From the NCBI GenBank assembly GCA_902625885.1, contig CACODE010000009.1, positions 1 through 64,000 of the forward strand: DNA of 64,000 bases. Reading direction: 5' to 3'. Under the pieces are notes generated by a model. That model was not told the origin of the DNA and searched no databases. It worked only from the letters and a program-made list of their open reading frames with translations. Made by a program: the position numbers and the translations under genes. Shown here piece after piece: positions 19,988 through 29,371 of the stretch; position 1 is the first letter of the stretch, and the number at the start of each line of letters is the position of its first letter. This DNA comes from an uncultured Candidatus Poseidoniales archaeon (GTDB taxonomy: Archaea > Thermoplasmatota > Poseidoniia > Poseidoniales > Poseidoniaceae).

Positions 19988-20836
19988 ATGGATGCGGACA
20001 TGTCCCCGGAAATGGCCCATCAAGTCTTGGAGATGCTGACCGGCGGCGGATCGATGGACAACATCAACACGTCCCTTGCCCTCCGTCTCATTCCGTTGGC
20101 ACAAGACCTCGGGAAGGAAGAACTGATCGAGCGCCTGCTGGAACACGCCACGAAAGTCGCTCGCAACGAAGAAGAGCGAGGATGGGCCAGGTTTGAGGCA
20201 CTCAAAGTGATGGAGGCCGATCTCGACAGTTTCGTCCGCCTGGCAGAGGAGGCCGAATCCATTGAACAGGCGCAAGCGCTGACCGCCGCCGTTCATCATT
20301 ACGTTGCTCTCCTCTACCTGGCCGAAGCCAGGCTAGACGAGGCACGAGCAACCGCTCAGCATGCCCTTCGGGTGCGCCAGACCGCAAACGACAAGCAAGG
20401 TCTGGCCTACGGCATGGCGCTCTTGATGACGATCGCCAAAAGGCAACACGATGAAGACACCGCCATCGCAGTTGGTACCGAGCGTTTGGAACTGCTGATG
20501 GCCCTCAACGACCACGAAGGGCAAATGGAGGCCTTGGCCGATATAGCGCACTGCCAAGCCACGGTTGGCGAAATCGGTGCCGCTCGGGACCTCTTCAAGC
20601 AGTCTTTGGACCTCGCCAAACAACTTGAGAGCCTGTCGGGGCAGTTGGTGGCGAGATGGGGCTTGGCCGACCTCGCCGAAATTGAACAGGATTACGAAAC
20701 AGCGATGCTGGTTCTTTCGGACAGCCTTCACGAATTCATCGCGCTCAACGCTCCCGCACCGGCGCCTCTTCGCCAACGAATCAAGGATTTGACCGACCTG
20801 CGAAACGAACCCCTCTCCGGCGGCAAGGAGGCCTAG
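19988..20836 (+). CDS. TPR-repeat protein
   Basis: Repeated ARATAQHALRVRQTANDKQGLAYGMALL / ARDLFKQSLDLAKQLESLSGQL helical repeats. Confidence 0.7.
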   Translation: MDADMSPEMAHQVLEMLTGGGSMDNINTSLALRLIPLAQDLGKEELIERLLEHATKVARNEEERGWARFEALKVMEADLDSFVRLAEEAESIEQAQALTAAVHHYVALLYLAEARLDEARATAQHALRVRQTANDKQGLAYGMALLMTIAKRQHDEDTAIAVGTERLELLMALNDHEGQMEALADIAHCQATVGEIGAARDLFKQSLDLAKQLESLSGQLVARWGLADLAEIEQDYETAMLVLSDSLHEFIALNAPAPAPLRQRIKDLTDLRNEPLSGGKEA

Positions 20837-20881
20837 AATCCACATCCATTATGAGCGAGGGCGCAGTGGAGGGCACGGTGA

Positions 20882-22138
20882 GTGGACATGGAACACGACA
20901 TTTTCTTTTCCATCTCTCAAACCCCTGACCATCAAGGCCACGTTCCCGACGAGGCCACCATGTTGCTCAACTTCTTCCAGCAACTCGACTGCGCTGATAA
21001 GCTCGGTTTCGGCATCGGTTGGATAGCGCAAGCCCACCTCTCGACGGAAACCCAAAAACTGAACCAGCGACCCGTGGTGCCGCACTGGAAGGGGGAAGTT
21101 GGGCTCTGCACGGATTTCCCGCAACTGGCTTTGGAATCGTTTCGTCGGACATCCAACATCGAAATAGGAAGCGCCGTGGTCTCCATCCTCGCCTCTGGCG
21201 GACCGATCGCACAAGCCGAGCGAATCGCCAACGTGCTGAGCCTGCACGGCCTGGACAAGAACGAGCACCGCCGGCTCCATGTTGGTTTTTCAGCGGGCCG
21301 ATTTGAATTCATGGCACGACCCTATGGTATCGTGCCAAGAAACGCCATCGAGGAGGCGGCGTGGCCCGTTTTGCGTGGACAAATTTTCTTGGAAGCTTCC
21401 GAAATTTTCCTGCGACTGCTTCGTGGAGACGTCGTTCGTTCGGACGCTGTTCGCAAAACCGTGCTCACGTCAAACCTTTTCAGGAACGATAAGGATTGGG
21501 AGGCGGTACAAAGCGCAGCGATGGAGTTTGAAGGTCTCGAAAGCCCACCAGACACCGTCCAGATACCAAATCGCTATGTCTTTGAGGAACTCAAAATCGT
21601 GCCGACGGCCTTCCGTCGCGACCTTCTCCGATTGGTCGCTGGAACGCACGACGCGAACGCCCAGACCTTCGTCAACACCATCATGCCGGTGAAGGTGTTC
21701 AACCTTTCAATCACCTCACCAGAAGTCATTGATGCAACCCATGAACGCATGAAACTGGCCTATCACCAGGACGGGGGCGAGTGGAAACGCTCCGACATGC
21801 CCCGCACGAGTTTCGTGTTTCTCAACGATGAGGAAGGTCTTACGGAAGAAGAGCAATCCGAGGCTGCACACACCGAGGCCGAGCGTGCACTGGGGGCCTA
21901 TTGGAATGCGTTGGAGGGGACGATAGATCCCGACAAGGTCTCGAAAGCGGCCAACAACGCGCTCATCGGGAACGTTGCTGAAGTAGCGGCTCAAATCGTA
22001 GAGCGTTTCCACCCCGAAGACCGGATCATGGCGTGGTTTGATTTTTTCAATCACGACAGCGAGAGGGTGTGCAGAAACATGACCGCCTACATGGAACGCG
22101 TTGTGCCTTTGGTAAATTCAATGTTGGAGGACGCCTAA
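20882..22138 (+). CDS. Luciferase-like (LLM-class) flavin-dependent monooxygenase
   Basis: ADKLGFGIGWIAQAH, IEIGSAVVSILASGGPIAQAERIANVLSLHG, RRLHVGFSAGRFEF: bacterial luciferase-like TIM-barrel pattern. Confidence 0.8.
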   Translation: MDMEHDIFFSISQTPDHQGHVPDEATMLLNFFQQLDCADKLGFGIGWIAQAHLSTETQKLNQRPVVPHWKGEVGLCTDFPQLALESFRRTSNIEIGSAVVSILASGGPIAQAERIANVLSLHGLDKNEHRRLHVGFSAGRFEFMARPYGIVPRNAIEEAAWPVLRGQIFLEASEIFLRLLRGDVVRSDAVRKTVLTSNLFRNDKDWEAVQSAAMEFEGLESPPDTVQIPNRYVFEELKIVPTAFRRDLLRLVAGTHDANAQTFVNTIMPVKVFNLSITSPEVIDATHERMKLAYHQDGGEWKRSDMPRTSFVFLNDEEGLTEEEQSEAAHTEAERALGAYWNALEGTIDPDKVSKAANNALIGNVAEVAAQIVERFHPEDRIMAWFDFFNHDSERVCRNMTAYMERVVPLVNSMLEDA

Positions 22139-23257
22139 ATGGGCATAAGGCACGACACCTTTTCGGCTGTTCAACCCGGGAAACCCGGCTCATCCATGTA
22201 CCCTGACTCACCGTTGGGCGAGCAAGTGGAGGGCATACCAACCGGCCGTGAAGTGGCTTGGGAACCTCTGGTGGATTACCGACGAAACGGGGTTTCCGAA
22301 ACCACGATTCATGGCGCTGTTGCTTGGGCTCATGGCGATGATGTCATCCATTCGTTTGGCGGCAACGTGCTGTGCTACGGTCGTTCCATGATGAAACCCT
22401 TCATGTTGAAAGCCTTCGTTGATGAACTTGAAGATTGCACGTGGGAGCAGAAAGCGATTGCCGTTGCATCCCACAACGGCGATACCGAACACGTTGCTGC
22501 CGCACAATCCCTTCTCGCTGAGCCCGAGTGGCCGCTGATGCTGACGCCTTTGGACGTGCCGTTGATTCAATTTGGTCGTCAAGTCCGCAGACCAAGGCGT
22601 TGGTTTCATACCTGTTCGGGTGAGCATGCAGCCATTTTGCGGGGTTGCAGAAAAAAAGGCTGGAACAGAGCTGGATACACCCTCCCAACCCACGAGGTGT
22701 TCAAGGCTTACATGGAACAACTGAGAACCTACCTCGGTCCCGATTGGAAACCGCTACGCATCGCCAAAGACGGTTGTGGACTGCCCACGGTTTCCAACAC
22801 CGTGGCCGAATTGGCTCAAATTTACGCTGGCCTCGTCAGGGACAAGGACGACGATTGGATTTGGGAGGCCATGGTTCGGCATCCGGACCTTGTTGGTGGT
22901 TTCAATCGCCTCGACTCAACCGTGCTCAAGGCCGGTGAAGGCCGCGTCATTGCGAAGGAAGGCGCCGACGGGCTTCTCGGCATGGCGATAGAACATCCAG
23001 ACTACCCCAAAGGCCTTGGCATCGTGGTCAAAATCGCTCACGGCTGGAATTCTCAAGCCACGTGGTACGTGGCAAGAGCCCTGTTGGGCGTTTTGGGGAT
23101 CAAGCTCAGGAACCCCTACCCGCTCAATCGACAAAAAGCGTTCATCGTTCCCGGCATCGTCCCAGAAGACTACGTGAACATCCTTGAAACCGTACCAACA
23201 TGGGATGAATGGGACCCTGACCAGGACAGGTGGCACTTCAATCCGGAGGTGGATTGA
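22139..23257 (+). CDS. L-asparaginase II-family (AnsA-like, PF06089-type) amidohydrolase
   Basis: RSMMKPFMLKAF, ASHNGDTEHVAAAQSLL, HTCSGEHAAILRGCRKKGW, KDGCGLPTVSNTVAELAQIYAGLV. ATG abuts the preceding TAA (TAAATG). Confidence 0.8.
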   Translation: MGIRHDTFSAVQPGKPGSSMYPDSPLGEQVEGIPTGREVAWEPLVDYRRNGVSETTIHGAVAWAHGDDVIHSFGGNVLCYGRSMMKPFMLKAFVDELEDCTWEQKAIAVASHNGDTEHVAAAQSLLAEPEWPLMLTPLDVPLIQFGRQVRRPRRWFHTCSGEHAAILRGCRKKGWNRAGYTLPTHEVFKAYMEQLRTYLGPDWKPLRIAKDGCGLPTVSNTVAELAQIYAGLVRDKDDDWIWEAMVRHPDLVGGFNRLDSTVLKAGEGRVIAKEGADGLLGMAIEHPDYPKGLGIVVKIAHGWNSQATWYVARALLGVLGIKLRNPYPLNRQKAFIVPGIVPEDYVNILETVPTWDEWDPDQDRWHFNPEVD

Positions 23258-24705
23258 TGGACCCCGTGTTGAATTTTGTCGACGGATCTTTCTTGCCGGC
23301 CAACACAGGCCTGACGTTGGAAACAATAAATCCGGCCACTGGCGCTGTCTTGACTACGCTGCCGCGCTCGGACCAAACCGATGTTGACAACGCCACAAAG
23401 GCCGCTATGGCAGCCGCCCCAAAGTGGGCATCAACACCCATTGATGAGCGAATCCATTGGCTTCAACGACTGGCTGACGCTCTGGAGGAAGAAGCAGAAA
23501 CCGTTGCACAATTGGAAAGCATGGACACCGGGAAACCGATTTCACTGGCTCTACGCGTCGACGCCACCCGGTCCGTTGCCAATTTTCGTTTCTTTGCCGA
23601 GCACGGCCTTCGGCATGAAGACGCTACATTCATCAGCAACGGAGCGACCAACCACGTTCACAGAAAACCCGTTGGTGTTGTTGGCCTGATCACACCTTGG
23701 AACCTTCCACTGTACTTGCTAACGTGGAAAGTGGCTCCAGCGCTCCTGATGGGGAACGCCATTGTTGCGAAACCGTCGGAACTTACCCCCCTCACCGCCA
23801 ACCATCTCGCCAAGGTCATGCATCGAATCGGTTTCCCTCCCGGTGTGTTCAACCTCGTCCACGGTCTTGGCCATGAGGTGGGCCAAGCCATTGTGGAGCA
23901 TGCCGACATACGTGCGATATCGTTCACCGGTGGCACGGCCACTGGAAAAATCGTCGCAGCAACCGCAGCGCCACTTTTCAAAAAAATCTCGTTAGAATTG
24001 GGTGGAAAGAACGCCACGATTGTGCTCAAAGACGCCCCCTTTGACGACATGATGGAGGGCATCGTGCGGGCCTCGTTCACCAATTCCGGACAGGTCTGCC
24101 TTTGCGGTTCAAGGCTGCTCGTTCACGCCTCAATCTACGAGGCGTTCAGAGAAAAATTCGTCGCAGCGGTTGAGGGCATCGTTGTTGGTGATCCGCAAAT
24201 CGAAACCACGGTCATGGGCTCCGTTATCTCAAAGGAGCATCAAGCCAAGGTGGAGTCCTACATTGACCTCGGTATCGAAGAAGGCGGGGTGGTCCTCACC
24301 GGTGGAAAAGCCTGCGATGCCCCCGTGCAAGGCGTCCCGGCGTCAGCAGCGTTCCTTCGGCCTACCGTTTTTGAAGGCTTGAGCCACGAAGCGAGGACCG
24401 CTCGTGAGGAAATTTTTGGCCCCGTCGTTACGCTCCACGCTTTCCAAACCGAGGAGGAAGCCATCGCTATCGCCAACGCCACGCAGTACGGTCTCGCAGG
24501 CTCTGTATGGACCGGCGATGTAGAGCGAGGTCATGCCTTTGCCCAACGGTTGGAGACGGGAATTGTTTGGGTCAACACCTGGTTGAACAGGGACCTCAGA
24601 ACGCCCTTTGGTGGTGTCAAAGATTCTGGTGTGGGTCGAGAAGGCGGGGACTGGTCAATGAATTTCTTTTCAGAACTCACCAACATATGCGTGCAACAAC
24701 CCTGA
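23257..24705 (+). CDS. Aldehyde dehydrogenase, ALDH8/AmnC-like (2-aminomuconate-6-semialdehyde or 2-hydroxymuconate-semialdehyde dehydrogenase)
   Basis: NFVDGSFLPANTG, VGVVGLITPWNLPLYLLTWKVAPALLMGNAIVAKPSELTPLTA, SLELGGKN, NSGQVCLCGSRLLV, GIVWVNTWLNRDLRTPFGGVKDSGVGREGG. TGATG overlap with upstream gene. Confidence 0.88.
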   Translation: MDPVLNFVDGSFLPANTGLTLETINPATGAVLTTLPRSDQTDVDNATKAAMAAAPKWASTPIDERIHWLQRLADALEEEAETVAQLESMDTGKPISLALRVDATRSVANFRFFAEHGLRHEDATFISNGATNHVHRKPVGVVGLITPWNLPLYLLTWKVAPALLMGNAIVAKPSELTPLTANHLAKVMHRIGFPPGVFNLVHGLGHEVGQAIVEHADIRAISFTGGTATGKIVAATAAPLFKKISLELGGKNATIVLKDAPFDDMMEGIVRASFTNSGQVCLCGSRLLVHASIYEAFREKFVAAVEGIVVGDPQIETTVMGSVISKEHQAKVESYIDLGIEEGGVVLTGGKACDAPVQGVPASAAFLRPTVFEGLSHEARTAREEIFGPVVTLHAFQTEEEAIAIANATQYGLAGSVWTGDVERGHAFAQRLETGIVWVNTWLNRDLRTPFGGVKDSGVGREGGDWSMNFFSELTNICVQQP

Positions 24706-24743
24706 GAACACATGTTCAAATGCTTCCCCGGTAAATAATCAAC

Positions 24744-25472
24744 ATGGACGATGAACCCCTGCCCCTTTTCGTCCTGCCAATGGTGCTTTTCCCCGGTGAA
24801 CTGCAAGAGCTGCGCGTCTTTGAACCAAGGTACAGGCAGATGCTTGACACCTGCATCCTTGACGAGCGTCCCTTTGGCTTGGTGATGAACGACCCGTTTG
24901 AGCCCAGCAACGGCTGGGACGGCCCCCGACGTCACGGGTGCGAAGCCATTATCCTCAACCACGAAACACGGGGCGTCAACCACTTCATCACCATCACAGG
25001 TGGTCGGCGATTTTTCATCAACGACATCATTGAACCCGCCCTTCCACCTTTCTCAGACCCCAGCATGTCCGAATTCATTGAAGGCGGGATGACGCCGGAC
25101 ATTGAGACCTTGCTCGACGCCCTTCCCGATGGCGCACCTCACAGCAAGTTGTACATCTCAGCAAACGTGACCTACCTTGAAGAGGAGGGCGAACTCAACG
25201 AAGAAGACCAAACCTTCCTGCGAACGCTCACGAACGATGTCGTGCACCGGGCGGGTCGCGGCATGAACGTTGATACTGAAGTGCTCAATCAGTGGGTCAT
25301 GTCCATTTGCGAAGAACAAATCAGCGTTCGAAAGGAGTCCATCTACAACATAGCAGCGCTTTGCTTGAACGATCTTGAAGCAAGGCAGCAACTCCTTGCC
25401 TGTTCTACGGCGGCTGAAGCCTTGCATGAACTCCGAACCCATGTCATGCCGCTGGTCGCTGAGGAAGAATGA
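24744..25472 (+). CDS. LON substrate-binding-domain (Lon N-terminal-like) protein
   Basis: [43 protein letters not shown]. Confidence 0.85.
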   Translation: MDDEPLPLFVLPMVLFPGELQELRVFEPRYRQMLDTCILDERPFGLVMNDPFEPSNGWDGPRRHGCEAIILNHETRGVNHFITITGGRRFFINDIIEPALPPFSDPSMSEFIEGGMTPDIETLLDALPDGAPHSKLYISANVTYLEEEGELNEEDQTFLRTLTNDVVHRAGRGMNVDTEVLNQWVMSICEEQISVRKESIYNIAALCLNDLEARQQLLACSTAAEALHELRTHVMPLVAEEE

Positions 25473-25515
25473 GGCGAGGCGACGATTTGAAAACGGCGCG
25501 GGAAGTGGAAAGCCC

Positions 25516-26337
25516 ATGTCCGTCTACAGCGAGGCACGAAAAGTCACCACGCACACGCTTCAAGAAATGAAGCGAGCCGGTGAGAAAATAACCATGCTCA
25601 CGGCTTACGATTACTCGCTGGCGAGGCTGGTTGACCAAGCCGGTGTTGATGTCATCTTGGTCGGTGATTCAGCATCCAACGTCATGGCGGGCCAAGCAAC
25701 AACCGTCCCAATGACGCTCGACCACATGATTTACCACGCTCAGTGCGTGGAACGCGCCGTGGATCGGGCCCTGTTGGTGGTGGACATGCCCTTCGGCACC
25801 TACCAAGGCAACTCCCGACAAGCGCTGGATTCAGCGATTCGAATCATGAAGGAGTCGAGTGGCCACGCCGTGAAACTGGAGGGTGGGGCTGAAATCACTG
25901 AATCGGTCGAGCGAATCCTCACCGCCGGCATTCCCGTCATGGGCCACCTTGGCTTGACACCTCAGTCAATTTACAAATTCGGCACGTACACCGTCCGTGC
26001 CAAAGAGGAAGAAGAAGCCGAGAAATTGATCGCCGACGCAAAAATTCTTGAAGAGGCAGGTTGTTTTGCCATCGTTCTTGAAAAAATCCCAAGGGACCTT
26101 GCCAAACGGGTATCTCAAGCTGTCAGCATACCCACCATCGGCATAGGGGCCGGCCCAGATGTTGACGGCCAAGTGCTGGTATTGCACGACCTGTTAGGAA
26201 TCACCATGGATTTTTCACCGCGATTTTTGCGGCGCTACCTCAACCTTGCAGAGGAAATTGATGGCGCCATCAAGCGCTACTGCGATGACGTGCGGTCGGG
26301 GGATTTCCCGAACGAAGAAGAATCCTACACATCGTGA
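25516..26337 (+). CDS. panB: 3-methyl-2-oxobutanoate hydroxymethyltransferase (ketopantoate hydroxymethyltransferase)
   Basis: [51 protein letters not shown]…VDMPFGTYQ…VKLEGG…GHLGLTPQS…[21 protein letters not shown]. Confidence 0.96.
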   Translation: MSVYSEARKVTTHTLQEMKRAGEKITMLTAYDYSLARLVDQAGVDVILVGDSASNVMAGQATTVPMTLDHMIYHAQCVERAVDRALLVVDMPFGTYQGNSRQALDSAIRIMKESSGHAVKLEGGAEITESVERILTAGIPVMGHLGLTPQSIYKFGTYTVRAKEEEEAEKLIADAKILEEAGCFAIVLEKIPRDLAKRVSQAVSIPTIGIGAGPDVDGQVLVLHDLLGITMDFSPRFLRRYLNLAEEIDGAIKRYCDDVRSGDFPNEEESYTS

Positions 26338-26847
26338 TCAGCCAAAGAGGCTGAAGAACAGAAAGGAACCGCTCAGGGCTCCGATGTTCACGCCAAGCGT
26401 ATGCCAAAGCGCCAGCCTGAACGGCGGCAGGTTGAACCGCCACCAAGACGTGCACACCCAAATCCAGACGATAACGGCGAGGTAGCCGGCGCAGACAAAC
26501 GCACCGAGGCCGGTGGACCAGATCAGCAAGAGCGGGAACGCCAAGGCCGCAACGCCGGCAAGGTATTCTTTCCAGCGTTCCTGTGGGTGATGGGTCAGGA
26601 AGCGATGGAGCAGTGGAGAAAAGAGCAGCATCAACAGCAATCCGCCCTGCGGGGGATTGGGAAGATGGTAGGGCAAATGCGGTGTGATGAGTGCCTGCCA
26701 ACCAGCACCGCAAACAACACCAAACATGGTCGGCACAATGACGTTTTCAGTTGTTTCCCGCCAGGTGGCGCTTTGAGGAGGGGCAGAGGGCGGTGCCGGG
26801 ATGGTAGCCTCCTCCGAAACGGTGGCTTCCATGGTTCCCCCCATCAT
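26338..26847 (-). CDS. Hypothetical multi-TM membrane protein
   Basis: 169 aa, several hydrophobic segments; no family recognised. Confidence 0.6.
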   Translation of the reverse strand: MMGGTMEATVSEEATIPAPPSAPPQSATWRETTENVIVPTMFGVVCGAGWQALITPHLPYHLPNPPQGGLLLMLLFSPLLHRFLTHHPQERWKEYLAGVAALAFPLLLIWSTGLGAFVCAGYLAVIVWIWVCTSWWRFNLPPFRLALWHTLGVNIGALSGSFLFFSLFG

Positions 26848-26929
26848 CCCGGTGTTTATGAGTTGGTGGTTGCTCTAGAAGAACAAAGATGCCGATGATG
26901 AATTAAACCTCGCCGACCTAGGCGCCATC

Positions 26930-27832
26930 ATGGGCAGAGGCCAAATTGTTGCAGGCTGCATTGCGCCGCATCCACCGCATCTGGTGTACGCAGAAAATCC
27001 ACCCCAGAACGAACCGGTGGCTGAAGGCGGTTGGGAACAACTGCGGTGGGGGTATGAGCGGCTGAGGGATTCGTTAGCCGACAAGGAATACGACGCCATC
27101 GTCTTGCTGTCGCCGCACTGGCAAACCTATGTTGGCACGCATTTCCTCGGCCTGCCTCAGTTTGAAGGCCTCTCTGTTGACCCCATATTTCCAAACCTCT
27201 TCCGCTATCACTACGACATGACCGTGGACGTTGAATTGGCGAAAGCCATCCACGACGAGGCCGAAGCCGCAGGCCTTCCTGTAAAAATGATGGAAAATCC
27301 AGATTTCCGAGTTGATTACGGCACCATCACCACAGGGCACCTGTTCAATCCCGATTGGGACAAACCGATCGTGGTCATCTCGAGCAACCGCTCAACGGCT
27401 TACTATTCGGTTGAAGTGATGCAGGAAATCATGGTTGAACTCGGGAAAGCCACAAGAAAAGCCATCGAAGCCAGCGGGAAGAAAGTCGTTGTTTTAGCGA
27501 GCAATTCACTGTCTCACCGTCATTTCACAACCGAATCTGAGATGCCCGAAGACATGAGCAAGGAACACATCACGAGTCATGCCATGCACCTTTGGGACAT
27601 GCGCATCATTGAGTACATGCGCACCGGCCAGTCCCAGCGCATTCTTGATGAGATGCCGGAGTTCACCGAACAGGCCATCGCTGAAAGCGATGGGGGCGGC
27701 ATCTCGTGGCTACTGTCAACCCTCGACACCCCGGATTATCCCGCCATTCTTCACGGCTACGGCACCATCATCGGCACCGGAAACGCCGTCGTGGAGTGGC
27801 CGTGCTACCAGCATGAGGTGACCGCTGCATGA
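26930..27832 (+). CDS. Class III (LigB-superfamily) extradiol dioxygenase, AmnB-like beta (catalytic) subunit of 2-aminophenol 1,6-dioxygenase type
   Basis: GCIAPHPPHLVYAENPPQNEP, GGWEQLRWGYERLRD, SPHWQTYVGTHFLG, FRVDYGTITTGHLFNP, ASNSLSHRHF, GYGTIIGTGNAVVEW. Retains the His residues of the LigB active-site motifs (HPPH, SPHW). Confidence 0.85.
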   Translation: MGRGQIVAGCIAPHPPHLVYAENPPQNEPVAEGGWEQLRWGYERLRDSLADKEYDAIVLLSPHWQTYVGTHFLGLPQFEGLSVDPIFPNLFRYHYDMTVDVELAKAIHDEAEAAGLPVKMMENPDFRVDYGTITTGHLFNPDWDKPIVVISSNRSTAYYSVEVMQEIMVELGKATRKAIEASGKKVVVLASNSLSHRHFTTESEMPEDMSKEHITSHAMHLWDMRIIEYMRTGQSQRILDEMPEFTEQAIAESDGGGISWLLSTLDTPDYPAILHGYGTIIGTGNAVVEWPCYQHEVTAA

Positions 27833-29265
27833 GTGAGGGTGGCATCGTTGCCTCGTTCGTCGTGCCCGTTCATCCACACACCGTTCTGGCCCCAGACAAG
27901 AACCCAGGGTGGCGTAAACTACGGGACGCCTATGACGATGCTGCCGCCACGATCAAGGACCTCAACGCCGATTTGATCATCATCTACTCAACAACATGGC
28001 CCTCCATTATCGGGCACCAAATTCAAGCCGACCCGAATCCCGAGTGGGTCCTTGTCGACCATGATTTCCACGACCTCGGGTCCATCTCCTACTCGTTCAA
28101 CATCGATGCGGAATTTGCTCATGCGTGGAACGATGCCAGCGAGAAAAGAGGCCTGCAGAGCCGTTGTGTCAACTACAAAGGCTTCCCGATCGACGTAGGC
28201 TCTGTTGTTGCCCTGACACTGCTGAATCCTGACAACAAGATACCGGCCGTCATCGTGTCGTCCAACATGTATGCAAACCGGAGCGAGACCACCGTGCTGG
28301 CGAAATCCTGCCTCGACGTGGTGAAAGCCCAAGGTCGGCGGGCGGTTGCTGTCACCGCTATGTCGTTGTCCAACCGGATGTTCACGGATTTTATTGATGC
28401 AAAACAAGACAAAATCCACTCGTTGAAGGACGACGAGTGGAACCGAAAAATCCTGGAATTCCTCGAACAGGGACGGATGGAAGATGTTGGCCAGCTCTCA
28501 AGGACCATCCACCAACAAATTCGGGTGCAAAAAGTAGTGGCGTTCAAGCCGATGTGGTGGTTATCGGCCATGAACGGCAACAGAAACGATCTGACTGGAA
28601 AGGTGCTCGCCTACGAAGCCATACACGGTGCAGGTTGCGCCGTGGTTCACATCGACCCAACACCTTCGGGTGCGGGCGAGAAGGAATACGACGAGGACGA
28701 TGTGGAATATTTCCATGGTGAACGCGGTGTTCTCGACAGTGCTGAGGAGGCGCCAGCCGACACGCAACATGAACACGAGCAGCCTTCGGACGGAGGCCAA
28801 AAAATGGAGCAAAACGGCCCCGCATTGTGGGACCCAACGGAAGCAGAAGGTTCGGTAAACACGGATGCTGCACCGAAACCCGTGGGCGCCTACCCCCATG
28901 CAAGGAAGGTCGGGGACATGTTGTTTCTCTCCGGAGTGGGTCCCCGCCAGCCCGGAACAAACGCCATTCCTGGCGGCCCAATCCATGACGAGAACGGCGA
29001 GCCACTCGATTACGACATCAAAGCACAAACCCATGCCGTGGTTGACAACGTAAAGCGTATCGTTGAAGAGGCCGGCGCCACCATGGAGCAAGTGGTTGAT
29101 GTGACCACGTTTCTGGTGGACATGAAACGGGATTTTTCAGGCTACAACGAGGTGTGGGCGCAAACCCTTGGCAAGGTCGGTCCTACCAGAACGACCCTGG
29201 CTATTGATGCCCTACCAACACCCATCGCAGTGGAGATGAAAGTCATCGTCCATCTCGGCGAATAA
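27829..29265 (+). CDS. Fusion protein: AmnA-like alpha subunit (LigB superfamily) + acidic linker + RidA/YjgF-family (2-aminomuconate deaminase-like) domain
   Basis: N-terminal LVDHDFHDLGSISYSFNIDAEFA…GLQSRCVNYKGFPIDVGSVVALTLL…FKPMWWLSAMNGN…GKVLAYEAIHGAGCAVVHI resembles remembered AmnA; about 70-aa acidic linker; C-terminal PKPVGAYPHARKVGDMLFLSGVGPRQPG…GPTRTTLAIDALPTPIAVEMKVIVHLGE is RidA-like. Starts in an ATGA overlap with the upstream gene. Confidence 0.85.
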   Translation: MSEGGIVASFVVPVHPHTVLAPDKNPGWRKLRDAYDDAAATIKDLNADLIIIYSTTWPSIIGHQIQADPNPEWVLVDHDFHDLGSISYSFNIDAEFAHAWNDASEKRGLQSRCVNYKGFPIDVGSVVALTLLNPDNKIPAVIVSSNMYANRSETTVLAKSCLDVVKAQGRRAVAVTAMSLSNRMFTDFIDAKQDKIHSLKDDEWNRKILEFLEQGRMEDVGQLSRTIHQQIRVQKVVAFKPMWWLSAMNGNRNDLTGKVLAYEAIHGAGCAVVHIDPTPSGAGEKEYDEDDVEYFHGERGVLDSAEEAPADTQHEHEQPSDGGQKMEQNGPALWDPTEAEGSVNTDAAPKPVGAYPHARKVGDMLFLSGVGPRQPGTNAIPGGPIHDENGEPLDYDIKAQTHAVVDNVKRIVEEAGATMEQVVDVTTFLVDMKRDFSGYNEVWAQTLGKVGPTRTTLAIDALPTPIAVEMKVIVHLGE

Positions 29266-29266
29266 T

Positions 29267-29279
29267 GCCGGAATCCGGC
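29267..29279. promoter_or_regulatory. Perfect 6-1-6 palindrome, operator-like site 1 (GCCGGA-A-TCCGGC)
   Basis: Sequence GCCGGAATCCGGC, just after the TAA of the fusion gene, about 100 bp upstream of the permease start. Confidence 0.45.
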
Positions 29280-29350
29280 GATATGCGGCCGTAATCAGAC
29301 AAGAGTTCAAGTTCGGGGTTCTATACGCTACCGTTGTAAGCACTTTGCTT

Positions 29351-29363
29351 GCCGGAATCCGGG
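29351..29363. promoter_or_regulatory. Operator-like site 2 (GCCGGAATCCGGG), 5/6 palindromic
   Basis: 12/13 identical to site 1; centre-to-centre spacing 84 bp; immediately upstream of the GTG at 29372. Confidence 0.45.
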
Positions 29364-29371
29364 GAATTTGA

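Noticed and set aside
26930-27832. MEMO-family protein
   Set aside because: HPPH plus GVDYGT-like, LSHRHF and GYGTIIGTGNAVVEW features fit the AmnB-like extradiol dioxygenase better, and it is paired with an AmnA-like gene
18327-29265. Rut-type pyrimidine catabolism (LLM RutA, RidA RutC, hydrolase RutD)
   Set aside because: The LLM enzyme is not recognisably RutA, the RidA domain is fused to a LigB protein, and RutB/E/F/G are absent. The LigB pair and ALDH8 fit an aminophenol-type route better
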